Source of the DNA: an uncultured bacterium
GTDB lineage: Bacteria; Verrucomicrobiota; Lentisphaeria; Victivallales; UBA1829
Reading direction: 5' to 3'
Assembly: GCA_900548385.1 (NCBI GenBank)
Contig: URKJ01000027.1
Span: forward strand, 1-63,866
DNA: 63,866 nt
Shown here: positions 18,115-26,816 of the stretch, one piece after another
Layout of the letters: each line of letters opens with the position of its first letter
Position numbering within the stretch: the stretch's first letter is position 1
Program-made: the position numbers and the translations under genes
Notes under the pieces: generated by a model
What the model saw: the letters and a program-made list of their open reading frames with translations, nothing else
The model's database searches: none
What the model was told of the DNA's origin: nothing

Positions 18115-18855
18115 TTATTTGGAGGGATCCCATGTCTTTTGAGATTTTGCAACAGCAATGTCCGCTCTGCCGACATTCCTTGCAGAACCGTCAAAATTGG
18201 CGACATTGGCTTTTCCCCCATGGCGGAGGTGCAGATCATTTCCCATCCAGCCGCCGATTTTACCTTGTCCATCCCCAATGGCAAACAGACAGGATACATT
18301 GAGAACGGCCGCCATATCTTTCAGCACAGTTTCATACAGAGTCCCGGCATCTCCAAAAAGCGGTTTCTGCGACGGCTGACGGATCTTTCCCAGTCTCCAG
18401 GCGGTGTATTTATAACCGGCTGCGCCTCCTATGCCCCTGACATTGAGCGCGTAGGTCGTTCCCGGAGAATAATAAGTTGCACTGCCGGTCAAAGGAACCG
18501 TCGGACACAAAAGTTTCGCAGGAACCGCTTTTCCCGAATCTTTGACAAACGGATAACTCCGCCCGGTAAGACAGGAAAGATACGCCGTATTAGTTCCCCA
18601 GAAATTTGTATCCCCCATCGTGGTGTCCAAATACGCGGCAACACAGTAATCGTCAAAAGCTCCGGCATAAATAATATTGGCGCTTGACATCTGCTTCAAA
18701 TTGCCGGTGCAGTAAATCATGTTTGCTTTTTCCCTTGCACTGTTCAATACCGGCAGCAGCATTGATACTAAAATAGCAATAACTGAAATTGTAATCAGGA
18801 GTTCTGTCAGAGTGAAAAATTTTCTGGTCCCCGGTTTATTTTTCCAATCATGCAT
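18115..18855 (-). CDS. Prepilin-type H-x9-DG protein (pseudopilin)
   Basis: A 246-residue protein with a type IV prepilin N-terminus: a short basic leader, then FTLTELLITISVIAILVSML, with Glu at +5 of the mature form. The residue before the cleavage point is Phe rather than the usual Gly. The C-terminal half has the H-x9-DG signature (H-GGKANVANF-DG). Such proteins are very numerous in Lentisphaerae and are thought to be processed by prepilin peptidase and to sit in the inner membrane. AAAGGAGAAGG precedes ATG 18855. The gene lies 8 bases upstream of the large secreted glycosidase, suggesting that the two products act together. Confidence 0.88.
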   Translation of the reverse strand: MHDWKNKPGTRKFFTLTELLITISVIAILVSMLLPVLNSAREKANMIYCTGNLKQMSSANIIYAGAFDDYCVAAYLDTTMGDTNFWGTNTAYLSCLTGRSYPFVKDSGKAVPAKLLCPTVPLTGSATYYSPGTTYALNVRGIGGAAGYKYTAWRLGKIRQPSQKPLFGDAGTLYETVLKDMAAVLNVSCLFAIGDGQGKIGGWMGNDLHLRHGGKANVANFDGSARNVGRADIAVAKSQKTWDPSK

Positions 18856-19065
18856 CGTTCCTTCTCCTTTTGTTCAAATGTTGTTGATTCCGTTTTCCCG
18901 GATGTTTCTTTGCATTACAATACCGCTTTGCCCTTATGATTTCATTATCCGTTTTTTTGAAAAAATAGAACGATCTTCCGATTTTCCAGACCGCCGGAAA
19001 ACGACACAAACTCTAAGTAAACGGAACAAACAGGAACCAGGAACAGAAAACGGCGCAGTCCGGAC

Positions 19066-19905
19066 TTATTTTCTTCTGCAGGAGAGCGGAGTAACTCCGT
19101 ATGCCGCCCGGAACTGACGATTGAAATAACTGACGGAATCAAACCCGCAGGCATTCGCGATTTCATAAATTTTCAAATCGGTGGAAAAAATCATCTCCAT
19201 CGCTTTTTTCAAACGGATGCCGATTAAAAATGCCATTGGAGACTGCCCCGTCTGCCTGCGGAACAGGACCGAGAACTGGCTGATGCCGAGACAGGCCATT
19301 GCCGCCATCTCTTCCAGCTGGATTTTCTTTTTGTAATGAGTCTTGATATGGCGTACCACCCGCACGATCCCTTCTGAAGAGACACTGGAAAGATTCTGAT
19401 TTTCCGAAGAAAAGTGCCGGAGCGTGTTTGCCAGAAACTCCAGCAGGAGCGCATTGATCATGACATTCGCAGCAGGATGAAGGCGTTTCTGTTCCGCAAT
19501 GATTTTCCGCTGCAGCTTTCGAATCAACGGAACAGGAACGCGGATCAGGCACATCTCTGAAACCAGAAGAGGACGCAGTTCCAGATACTCTTCGCAGAAA
19601 ATCGGAATAAGCCTGATCTGCACCGTCTCTCCCTCCTTGAGAACACTCCAGGAATGACGCAAATGCGGCGGAATAAGAAGAACATCCCCGGGCTTCCCGA
19701 TAAACTCCTCTCCATCCGCAGAAAAACGCAGCTCCCCGGAAATAAATGCGATCATCTGAAAGTCATCATGGGTATGCGGGATCCCGGATCCGGTCTGTTC
19801 AGGATAACTGACCAGCCCGACCTCGGAAAAAGGCGGCAGCAGCAAACCATCGGACAGAAAATTGTGTTTTACTTTCCGGGAACTCAGAATGGACAGATTT
19901 TCCAT
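19066..19905 (-). CDS. AraC-family transcriptional regulator
   Basis: About 279 residues. The N-terminal cupin sensor includes GIPHTHDDFQMIAFISGELR and ADGEEFIGKPGDVLLIPP; the C-terminal domain has IQLEEMAAMACLGISQFSVLF and YEIANACGFDSVSYFNRQF, the two AraC helix-turn-helix motifs. I chose ATG 19905; the frame extends to a TTG at 19992, but the extra 29 residues (FFQNETYSNKTHARVW) do not look like a family N-terminus. It diverges from the GH-A glycosidase at 20094 and lies upstream of the pseudopilin/GH42-like operon, either of which it may regulate. Confidence 0.85.
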   Translation of the reverse strand: MENLSILSSRKVKHNFLSDGLLLPPFSEVGLVSYPEQTGSGIPHTHDDFQMIAFISGELRFSADGEEFIGKPGDVLLIPPHLRHSWSVLKEGETVQIRLIPIFCEEYLELRPLLVSEMCLIRVPVPLIRKLQRKIIAEQKRLHPAANVMINALLLEFLANTLRHFSSENQNLSSVSSEGIVRVVRHIKTHYKKKIQLEEMAAMACLGISQFSVLFRRQTGQSPMAFLIGIRLKKAMEMIFSTDLKIYEIANACGFDSVSYFNRQFRAAYGVTPLSCRRK

Positions 19906-20093
19906 ATTTCTTACGAATTCATAATGCCTGATTCTTTTCCATACTCTCGCATGCGTCTTATTACTATATGTCTCATTCTGAAAAAATGCCAATAAGATTG
20001 TGTTATTTTTTCAGAAATAAAGAGAATGCAAAAGATCCGTTTCAAGCTATCTTAATAAAATAAAGGAACACGCAATCACTGGAGAAAAACAAA

Positions 20094-21530
20094 ATGATAT
20101 TTGATGACCCGTCCCTTGCTTTACGGCAATATGGAATGCTCCGCAGAGTAACCTCGCAGGAAATCCGCGATTCCGGCATCAGCGTCGGCCTGGAATGTCT
20201 GGACCGTGAACTGTTCGATTTTGACCGTGCGGCTCCGCGGCTTTTTGAAACCGGCGCAAAATATGCCCGGCTTCAAACAGGCTGGAATCGCTGTGAAAAG
20301 AAAAAAGGGATCTACTCGTTTGAATGGCTTGACCATATTGTCGATACACTTCTTGCCGGAGGTGTTCAGCCATGGTTCAATGTCGGATTCGGCAATCCTC
20401 TGTACATGGAAGGGATCAGGAACCCGGCGGCTGTCGGTTGTGTTCCGCTCTATTACGGAGAAGAAACTTTGAATGCGTGGAAGAAATTTGTCCTTGCTCT
20501 GGCAGAACATTATGCCGGACGCATCCATCATTGGGAAATCTGGAATGAACCGGATATTGAGCATTTCTGGTATCCGGGCAAAAGCAGTGCGGAGGAGTAT
20601 GCGCGACTTCTTCAGATAACCGCTCCTTTAATCCGGAAAAACTGTCCCGGAGCAAAGATCGGCGGTTGTTGCGGCACGGTTCGCCCGGATTATGAGTGGC
20701 AGATTCATTTTTTCAAGACCGGGGCGCCGAAGCTGTTGGATTTCATGTCCATTCATCAATACAGGATCATCCCGGAAGTCCAGTGGGACAGAACCGTCTC
20801 CTGTTGGAAACGCCTGTTTGCACAGAACGGCAATCCTGAAATTGAAATCTGGATGGGGGAATCCGGTTATCCCTCATGGTCGCCGGAAAACCACTGGATC
20901 GGAATGTACCTTCACAACTCTCAGGAAAATCAGGCGAAATGGCTGCTGCGCCGGTATGTATGTGATTTTGGAAACGGAATAGCCAGAACCTCATTGTTTC
21001 AAATGGTCGATCTTACGGCAAAACCTTATCAGATGGCAGAAAAAATCCAGGATCCGATGAAAGTGGCACGTCACGGGCTGATCGACGGCTTTGAATACAA
21101 ACCGAAGAAATCGCATTACGCACTATCGCATCTTTCTGCTCTTTTTGACGCGGAAACTCTTCCGCAGGACTATTTCTGTTTTCCTGAAACGGAACCGATC
21201 CTTCCGAAAAAAGCCCAGGTTTCCAAACTTCTCGAACCGGCGATCTATATCCGGACCTTTGAACGGAACGGCTGGGCGATGTATGTGTATTATCTTCCGG
21301 AAGACATCCAGCTCAATGCAGGCTATTACGGCTTGAACCTTGCTGTTCTCGCAGAGGAAGCCCCAAAACCGCTTGAAGAACCGGTTCTGGTCGATCTGCT
21401 GAGTGGCATCGTTTATGATATGGCGGAGCGGGATAATCCGAATCTGCTCACCCGGCTTCCCCTGACGGATTATCCGCTGATCCTGACGGACCGGCGTGCT
21501 CTCGGCGACCGGCTTCAAGTTTTGAGCTGA
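20094..21530 (+). CDS. Clan GH-A glycosidase (GH39-like)
   Basis: A 478-residue cytosolic enzyme (no signal peptide) with a (beta/alpha)8 barrel. The acid/base is Glu152 in HWEIWNEPD and the nucleophile Glu256 in IWMGESGYPS; the retained pair at the ends of strands 4 and 7 defines clan GH-A retaining enzymes. TGAKYARLQTGWNRCEKKKG followed by YSFEWLD resembles the N-terminal barrel of GH39 beta-xylosidases and iduronidases. A small beta domain forms the C-terminus (about 390-478). GGAG at 20081-20084 precedes ATG 20094. The gene is divergent from one AraC regulator and convergent with another. Substrate is not readable. Confidence 0.75.
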   Translation: MIFDDPSLALRQYGMLRRVTSQEIRDSGISVGLECLDRELFDFDRAAPRLFETGAKYARLQTGWNRCEKKKGIYSFEWLDHIVDTLLAGGVQPWFNVGFGNPLYMEGIRNPAAVGCVPLYYGEETLNAWKKFVLALAEHYAGRIHHWEIWNEPDIEHFWYPGKSSAEEYARLLQITAPLIRKNCPGAKIGGCCGTVRPDYEWQIHFFKTGAPKLLDFMSIHQYRIIPEVQWDRTVSCWKRLFAQNGNPEIEIWMGESGYPSWSPENHWIGMYLHNSQENQAKWLLRRYVCDFGNGIARTSLFQMVDLTAKPYQMAEKIQDPMKVARHGLIDGFEYKPKKSHYALSHLSALFDAETLPQDYFCFPETEPILPKKAQVSKLLEPAIYIRTFERNGWAMYVYYLPEDIQLNAGYYGLNLAVLAEEAPKPLEEPVLVDLLSGIVYDMAERDNPNLLTRLPLTDYPLILTDRRALGDRLQVLS

Positions 21531-21649
21531 CAGTTTATTCTCAAGGAAATATATGAATTGAGACAATTTGATCGGAAATGTATGGACCGTCATATCGCCG
21601 TTCTCTTCCCGCAGCGGTTCCGTCCGGCTTTTCCCGTTCCAGTTTCCGC

Positions 21650-22501
21650 TTAACAAACATGGCGGGACGATTCCGAAAGTTGTTTCCGGCTTTTTCCAGG
21701 TGGACGGCGGAACCGTTTACGGTAGAGTTTTATGAAATAGTTGCCGTCGCAGAATCCGGTGGACGAAGCAATCTGGTCGATAGAGAGATCCGATTCCTCC
21801 AACAGAACACAGGCGTGTTTCATGCGCAGCTCCAGCAGGTATTGGATGGGCGAGGTCTTGAACTCCCGGCGGAATTTCCGCAGGAACTGATTTTTTGACA
21901 TTCCGATCCGTCTGGCAAGATGGTCCAGCGTAAGTTTTTCATTGTAATGCACGTTCATATAATCCGCCGTTTCCGCGAGACGATTGCCACCGGGACACGC
22001 TGTCTTCGGAGCCCATGTCTGCGCAAGCAGGATCAGCAGCATGCTGAACAGAGAGCGCAGCTGAACATGTCGTTCCGGCAGGGCGTTGTTTTTATAGGCG
22101 CGGAACATATGCAGCAGAAGATTCCGGACATCTTGGAACAGAGAGCCCTCCAGACGGAGGAAGAAACTGCCTGACTCGGAGAGAAACAGCTCCTCTCTGT
22201 TATGCAGAAATGAAAGATGCACCTCCATTGCCCGAAATACATTCGGCGTACAGGAAATATTGTACAGCTCGCATTTTTTCGGCTCCTGAAACGCATGAGA
22301 ACCACCGGGATGGATGATGGAAACGCAGCCGGGATACACATGAACCCGTTTGCCGTCGATGACCTGGACCGCCGTTCCGGAAACGACCAGCACAATCTCA
22401 ATGCAGGTGTGCCCGTGTTCAACGGTATCGCTGTTCAGCGTATGATGCGTTATATCGAACAGAATTTGATCAATGCGGTCCGAAGGACTGAAAAGCTGCA
22501 T
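21650..22501 (-). CDS. AraC-family transcriptional regulator
   Basis: About 283 residues: an N-terminal cupin (EHGHTCIEIVLVVSGTAVQVI, HPGGSHAFQ) and a C-terminal AraC domain (LTLDHLARRIGMSKNQFLRKF, IDQIASSTGFCDGNYFIKLY). ATG 22501 is chosen because AAAGGAG lies five bases upstream; the ATG at 22522 lies before that site. It is transcribed away from the GH78-FAD-pseudopilin-GH operon at 22629-30413 and is its most likely regulator. The 5' leader (22517-22545) contains an A/T inverted repeat. Confidence 0.88.
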   Translation of the reverse strand: MQLFSPSDRIDQILFDITHHTLNSDTVEHGHTCIEIVLVVSGTAVQVIDGKRVHVYPGCVSIIHPGGSHAFQEPKKCELYNISCTPNVFRAMEVHLSFLHNREELFLSESGSFFLRLEGSLFQDVRNLLLHMFRAYKNNALPERHVQLRSLFSMLLILLAQTWAPKTACPGGNRLAETADYMNVHYNEKLTLDHLARRIGMSKNQFLRKFRREFKTSPIQYLLELRMKHACVLLEESDLSIDQIASSTGFCDGNYFIKLYRKRFRRPPGKSRKQLSESSRHVC

Positions 22502-22552
22502 GAGAGCTCCTTTCATTTCCAATTTAAAACAGTTTTTTTCTGTTTTGGTGAG

Positions 22553-22581
22553 AATATACTATAATTTGATGATCTTTTCAA
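22553..22581 (-). promoter_or_regulatory. Promoter of AraC gene 21650-22501
   Basis: Minus-strand TTGAAA (22576-22581), 17 bases, TATATT (22553-22558). Confidence 0.7.
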
Positions 22582-22603
22582 GGTTTTGTTTTTCAAAATG
22601 GTG

Positions 22604-22609
22604 TATAAT
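22604..22609 (+). promoter_or_regulatory. -10 element of the GH78 operon, weak -35
   Basis: A consensus TATAAT is 19 bases before ATG 22629, but no -35 is visible at the right distance. This fits a promoter that needs an activator such as the divergent AraC protein. Confidence 0.5.
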
Positions 22610-22628
22610 AAATAAAAAGGAGAAGTCT

Positions 22629-24689
22629 ATGAACGATTTTCAAACATTTTCCGGCTTCTGGTGCCGGGTTCCCGGAGAACTGCCGGAATACTCTCTGTTC
22701 CGTAGAAAATTCCGCTTGAACGCTCCCGCGGAACTCCGCCTGTTTGTCAGCGCGGACAGCCGGTACAATCTTTACCTCGACGGACGTTTTCTCGGCCGCG
22801 GCCCCGTCCGCGGCGATCTGGAGCATTACCATTATGAAAAATACGAGCTCGAACTCAATCCGGGCGACCACCTCCTTGCCGCCGAGGTTCTGCATTGGAA
22901 TGACGGCTTTCAGGCTCCCTGGAGTGAAGTTCACTATTCCTCCGCCTTTCTTCTGCTCGGGAAATGCGGAGGAACGGAATTTTCGACGCCGGAGAACTGG
23001 AGCTGCCGCTCCGATCCTTCCCGCCGTCTCCGGAACTGGAGTGAGGCCTGGTCGCGAAACAACCGCATCCCCATCGGACAGATGGAGGAGTTCACGGCGG
23101 GAACCGCCGTCGCCGGATGGAATCAAATGGAATATGACGATTCAAACTGGTTGACGCCGCAGACGATCGCCGCTCCCTGTCTGTCCGGTGAATGTAAGAC
23201 AGACCCGCCGAGCCGCTGGAAACTGCGGGCATCCGCCGTTCCGCAAATGAACGCCGAGCCGATTGGAATCGCGGCGATTCTCTGTAACGAAACGAAGTCC
23301 GTATCCCTTGACGGGGGGCGGTTGTCCGGTGTCATTCCGCGCGGGATTCATACCGTTCTGCTCGACCTCGGGAAGTATTATACGCATCTTCCCCGTTTTA
23401 AGGCACGGGGTGGAAACGGAGTCTGCCGGATTGCGTATGCGGAATCGCTGTTTGACGGCGAGGGAAAGCGCACGGACCGGAACCCGTTTCCCGGAGGTTC
23501 GATCGGTGAAAACGGCTATGCCGATTTGGTCTGCTTTGCCGGTACGGAAATGGAGTTCCGTCCGTTCTGGTACCGTTCCGGACGGTTCGTCGAACTACGG
23601 TTTGAGCTTTCCGAACCTGTGGAGCTGGAACTTTCCTTTGACTTTCTCGCGTATCCGCTGACGCGGAAGCGGCCGTTCCGGAGCCCCGGAGACCCGGCGC
23701 TGGAACGGATCATGGAGACTGCCTGGCATACCGTCCGCTGCTGTGCGCATGAACACTATGAGGACTGTCCATACTGGGAGCAGATGCAGTATACCGGGGA
23801 TACGCGGATTCAGGCGCTGATCTCCTACATCGGAGCGGAAGACGGCCGTCTCGGACGGCAGGCGATCCGTCAGTTCGATGAGTCACGGATTGCGTCGGGG
23901 CTGACGATGTCCCGTTATCCGTCGAATTTCCGTCAGGTCATTCCGGAGTTCAGCCTTTTCTGGATTCTGATGATAGAGGATTACAGTTCGTTTTTCCACG
24001 ACGGGGAAGTGGTTCGCGAGCATTGGCACGGAATTCGCGATGTTCTCGACTGGTTCGATTCCCGGAAAACGGACTCCGGGCTGATCGGTCCTGTCGGAGA
24101 ATGGAATGTCAGCGATTGGGTTCCGGAATGGCGGGGAGGCAGAAGCGATCGCGGCGAAGCGCTTCCGGAAACCCTGTTGAATCTCATCTGCGCGGAAGCC
24201 TGTCGTGCCGCCGCGGATCTGGCGCCTCTGGCAGATACGGACGGCTCCATGTATGCGGAGCGCCGCCGGGCGCTGCTGGACGCCGTAAACCGGTTCTGTT
24301 ATTCCCCGGACGACAGGCTTTATACGGATGTCCCGGGGCGTCCGTGGTTCAGCCAGCATGTGAATGCGTGGGCGGTTCTAGCCGGGGCCGCCGGACGGGA
24401 GCGGGAGAATGGTCTTGCGGATGCGGTCATGAACGATTCCAGACTTTCGCAGTGTACTCTGTATTTTTCGTTTTATCTGCTGGAGATGATGCGCCGTTTG
24501 AAGCGCCGTGAGGATTTCCGCCGGCTTCTGAACCGTTGGGAAAGATGTCTGGAACAGGGATTCACAACATTTCCGGAATGTCCGTGGATTGATACCCGGA
24601 GCGACTGTCACGGCTGGAGCGCCGGCCCATTTTACCAGATTTTAAAATATGAACAGGAAACAGGAAGGAGAGTCGGATGGAAACTGTAG
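22629..24689 (+). CDS. GH78-type alpha-L-rhamnosidase
   Basis: A 686-residue enzyme with N-terminal beta-sandwich domains (SADSRYNLYLDGRFLGRGP at about 42-60 is typical of the sugar-binding module) and a six-hairpin (alpha/alpha)6 barrel from about 345. The catalytic region EDCPYWEQMQYTGDTR matches the GH78 pattern D-C-P-x-(R/W)-E-x4-G-D, and VGEWNVSDWVPEW further on carries the second acidic cluster. GH78 removes terminal alpha-L-rhamnose by inversion, for example from rhamnogalacturonan or flavonoids. No signal peptide, so it works on imported oligosaccharides. AAGGAG precedes ATG 22629; the frame's earlier ATG at 22473 lies in the divergent gene. First gene of a four-gene operon. Confidence 0.85.
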   Translation: MNDFQTFSGFWCRVPGELPEYSLFRRKFRLNAPAELRLFVSADSRYNLYLDGRFLGRGPVRGDLEHYHYEKYELELNPGDHLLAAEVLHWNDGFQAPWSEVHYSSAFLLLGKCGGTEFSTPENWSCRSDPSRRLRNWSEAWSRNNRIPIGQMEEFTAGTAVAGWNQMEYDDSNWLTPQTIAAPCLSGECKTDPPSRWKLRASAVPQMNAEPIGIAAILCNETKSVSLDGGRLSGVIPRGIHTVLLDLGKYYTHLPRFKARGGNGVCRIAYAESLFDGEGKRTDRNPFPGGSIGENGYADLVCFAGTEMEFRPFWYRSGRFVELRFELSEPVELELSFDFLAYPLTRKRPFRSPGDPALERIMETAWHTVRCCAHEHYEDCPYWEQMQYTGDTRIQALISYIGAEDGRLGRQAIRQFDESRIASGLTMSRYPSNFRQVIPEFSLFWILMIEDYSSFFHDGEVVREHWHGIRDVLDWFDSRKTDSGLIGPVGEWNVSDWVPEWRGGRSDRGEALPETLLNLICAEACRAAADLAPLADTDGSMYAERRRALLDAVNRFCYSPDDRLYTDVPGRPWFSQHVNAWAVLAGAAGRERENGLADAVMNDSRLSQCTLYFSFYLLEMMRRLKRREDFRRLLNRWERCLEQGFTTFPECPWIDTRSDCHGWSAGPFYQILKYEQETGRRVGWKL

Positions 24690-26053
24690 ATTTTCAAATC
24701 CGGGAGCGGATCCCGGTAATCGCGGAAACTGATGTTCTGGTCGTCGGAGGCGGAGCGGGCGGTTTGGGCGCCGCTGTGATGTCTGCCAGATGCGGCGCAA
24801 AAACGGTGCTTGCGGAACAGCATGGTTCTTTGGGCGGAACGACTTCATACGGGGAAATTTCTCCGATGATGCCGAACGACTATTCGCCGGATGGCATCCG
24901 GCAGCATGCGGAGCCGCTTGACGGACCGGTCTATACCGACTGGCTGCAGAAAATGTACAGTTATCTCCCGCAGGATTTGCAGGCGCTTTGCCCGGATGTA
25001 AACAGGCGGAACGGGAAAAACCGGATCGTCTCCAAGGATATTGCGGCGTTGTCCATGGAAGAACTTTGTCAGGAGGCGGGAGTTCGTCTGCTCTATCATT
25101 TCATTTTGATTCGCCCGGTCGTGGAGTCGCGCCGGATCACCTGTGCAGTGTTCCAGACGAAATCGGGACTCCGCGCGATTCGGGCCCATACCTTCATTGA
25201 CGCTACGGGAGACGCCAATCTTGCGGAGGCGGCGGGATGCCGGTTCGAATTAGGAGACCGGGAGCATGGACTCTGCCAGCCGATGACGCTTTGCTTTAAA
25301 CTGTCTCATGTCAATCCGAATGCCTGTTCCCGGGAGCGGGTGCAGGAACTGTTTGAGAAAGCCAGGAAAGACGGCGTCATCGACACCTGCCGCGAGGATC
25401 TGCTGCGATTCGGCTATTATGACGATGATGTTTTGCATTTCAATGCGACGCGTGTCGTTGGAAAGTCTCCTCTGGAGCCGTTGGAGCGTTCCGCCGCGGA
25501 GGAGGAGGGACGGAAACAGATGCGGCAGATTGTAAAGTGGCTTCGCAGTACTGTTCCCGGTTTTGAATCTGCGCGGATTCATTCGATGGGGTCTGAAATT
25601 GGCGTGCGGGAGAGCCGGCGGGTCAAAGGGAAAGCACGACTGGATGCTGATGCCTTCCAGCGGCGTGCACGTTTCGATGATGCCGTCGCCCGCTGCAATT
25701 ATCCGATTGATATTCACAGCACGACCGGATGCGGAACGACAATCGTTGCCATGGGAGTTGACGAATTTTATGAAATTCCGTACGGCTGCATTGTCGCCGA
25801 CGATTTGGATAATCTGCTGATCGCGGGGCGTCCGATTTCGGTTTCCCATGAAATCCATGCAAGCATACGGGTGATGCCTCCCGCCTGCAGTATCGGACAG
25901 GCAGCCGGAGCAGCCGGAGCCCTGGCGGTCCGGAGAAACACGGATGTTTCCCGGCTGGACGGCCGTGATGTCCGGAAAGAACTGGTTGCTCATGGCGCGA
26001 AACTGGACTGTTCCGGCGTCAGGCGGATTTCACAGAAGGAAGAAATAGAATGA
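24677..26053 (+). CDS. FAD-dependent oxidoreductase
   Basis: A 458-residue paralogue of the flavoprotein at 7613-8875. It has the Rossmann motif VVGGGAGGLGAAVMSARCG near residue 21, a Gly-rich SLGGTTSYGE, the middle motif FIDATGDANLAEAAG, and an FAD-contact C-terminus (IAGRPISVSHEIHAS, followed by GQAAGAAGALAV). The start overlaps the end of the GH78 gene by 13 bases with AAGGAG in place, so the two are translationally coupled. This arrangement suggests that a rhamnosidase product or a related sugar acid or polyol is the substrate, but that is inference. Confidence 0.85.
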   Translation: METVDFQIRERIPVIAETDVLVVGGGAGGLGAAVMSARCGAKTVLAEQHGSLGGTTSYGEISPMMPNDYSPDGIRQHAEPLDGPVYTDWLQKMYSYLPQDLQALCPDVNRRNGKNRIVSKDIAALSMEELCQEAGVRLLYHFILIRPVVESRRITCAVFQTKSGLRAIRAHTFIDATGDANLAEAAGCRFELGDREHGLCQPMTLCFKLSHVNPNACSRERVQELFEKARKDGVIDTCREDLLRFGYYDDDVLHFNATRVVGKSPLEPLERSAAEEEGRKQMRQIVKWLRSTVPGFESARIHSMGSEIGVRESRRVKGKARLDADAFQRRARFDDAVARCNYPIDIHSTTGCGTTIVAMGVDEFYEIPYGCIVADDLDNLLIAGRPISVSHEIHASIRVMPPACSIGQAAGAAGALAVRRNTDVSRLDGRDVRKELVAHGAKLDCSGVRRISQKEEIE

Positions 26054-26793
26054 AAAAGTCATTGCAAAAAGACGCAAATATTTTTCACTTCACCCTGCTG
26101 GAACTCCTTATCGTAATTGCCGTGATCGCCATCCTGGCGAGCTTGCTTCTCCCCGCTCTGAACGCGGCAAAAAGCAAGGCATTTCAGATTTCCTGCGCGG
26201 GAAATCTGAAACAGATCGGAATTGCGATGACGCAGTATATTGACGCCTGGGACGGCTACATCTGTCCTCCGAACGAGGCGTACAAAAACAATTATTACTG
26301 GGAGTATTGTTACGGCAGCAGGTTCATGAACATGACGGTTGGTCCCGAAGGAAACCCGAGCGGATATTGGAAAACTTTCCGCTGCCCGGCGGACCGCAGA
26401 ATGCCGTTCGACTCCGCTGAGAAAAACGGGCGCGTACTCAGTTACGGAATGGTCAAGGGACTTTCCGGCGTCCGGACGGACGGGCATGCCGGCAACGTGC
26501 CTAAAATTACACAGCTGAAACGGCTATCGTCCGTCTATGCTGTTGCGGATACCGATTACGAAGGAATTATCCGTGCAGCCTCGAAGTCCGTATTCAAGGA
26601 ATCCATTTGCGGATTCAGCGGGGCGAACCGGGAAAATTTTCTGCGTCTATCGCAGGAACTCGGCCCGAATCATCAGCTGGCTGCAAATATCCTGTTTCTG
26701 GATTCACATGTCATTTTACGGAAACTTTGGAAAGGGCGTTTTACGGCGCTTGGTTATTCCGATGCTTTTTCCGGCAACTTTACGGAAGATTAA
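26050..26793 (+). CDS. Prepilin-type protein (pseudopilin, H-x9-DS variant)
   Basis: A 247-residue protein with the prepilin segment FTLLELLIVIAVIAILASLL after a 15-residue leader; Glu is at +5 and the residue at -1 is His, not Gly. A body of about 200 residues ends in the conserved His region, here H-QLAANILFL-DS instead of DG. The start codon overlaps the flavoprotein stop (ATGA, 26050-26053). The next gene, 23 bases downstream, encodes a 1198-residue secreted enzyme, the same pairing seen at 14540-18855 and 39419-42303. Confidence 0.88.
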   Translation: MKKSLQKDANIFHFTLLELLIVIAVIAILASLLLPALNAAKSKAFQISCAGNLKQIGIAMTQYIDAWDGYICPPNEAYKNNYYWEYCYGSRFMNMTVGPEGNPSGYWKTFRCPADRRMPFDSAEKNGRVLSYGMVKGLSGVRTDGHAGNVPKITQLKRLSSVYAVADTDYEGIIRAASKSVFKESICGFSGANRENFLRLSQELGPNHQLAANILFLDSHVILRKLWKGRFTALGYSDAFSGNFTED

Positions 26794-26816
26794 CCTGACT
26801 GAAAGGAGTTTTTACA

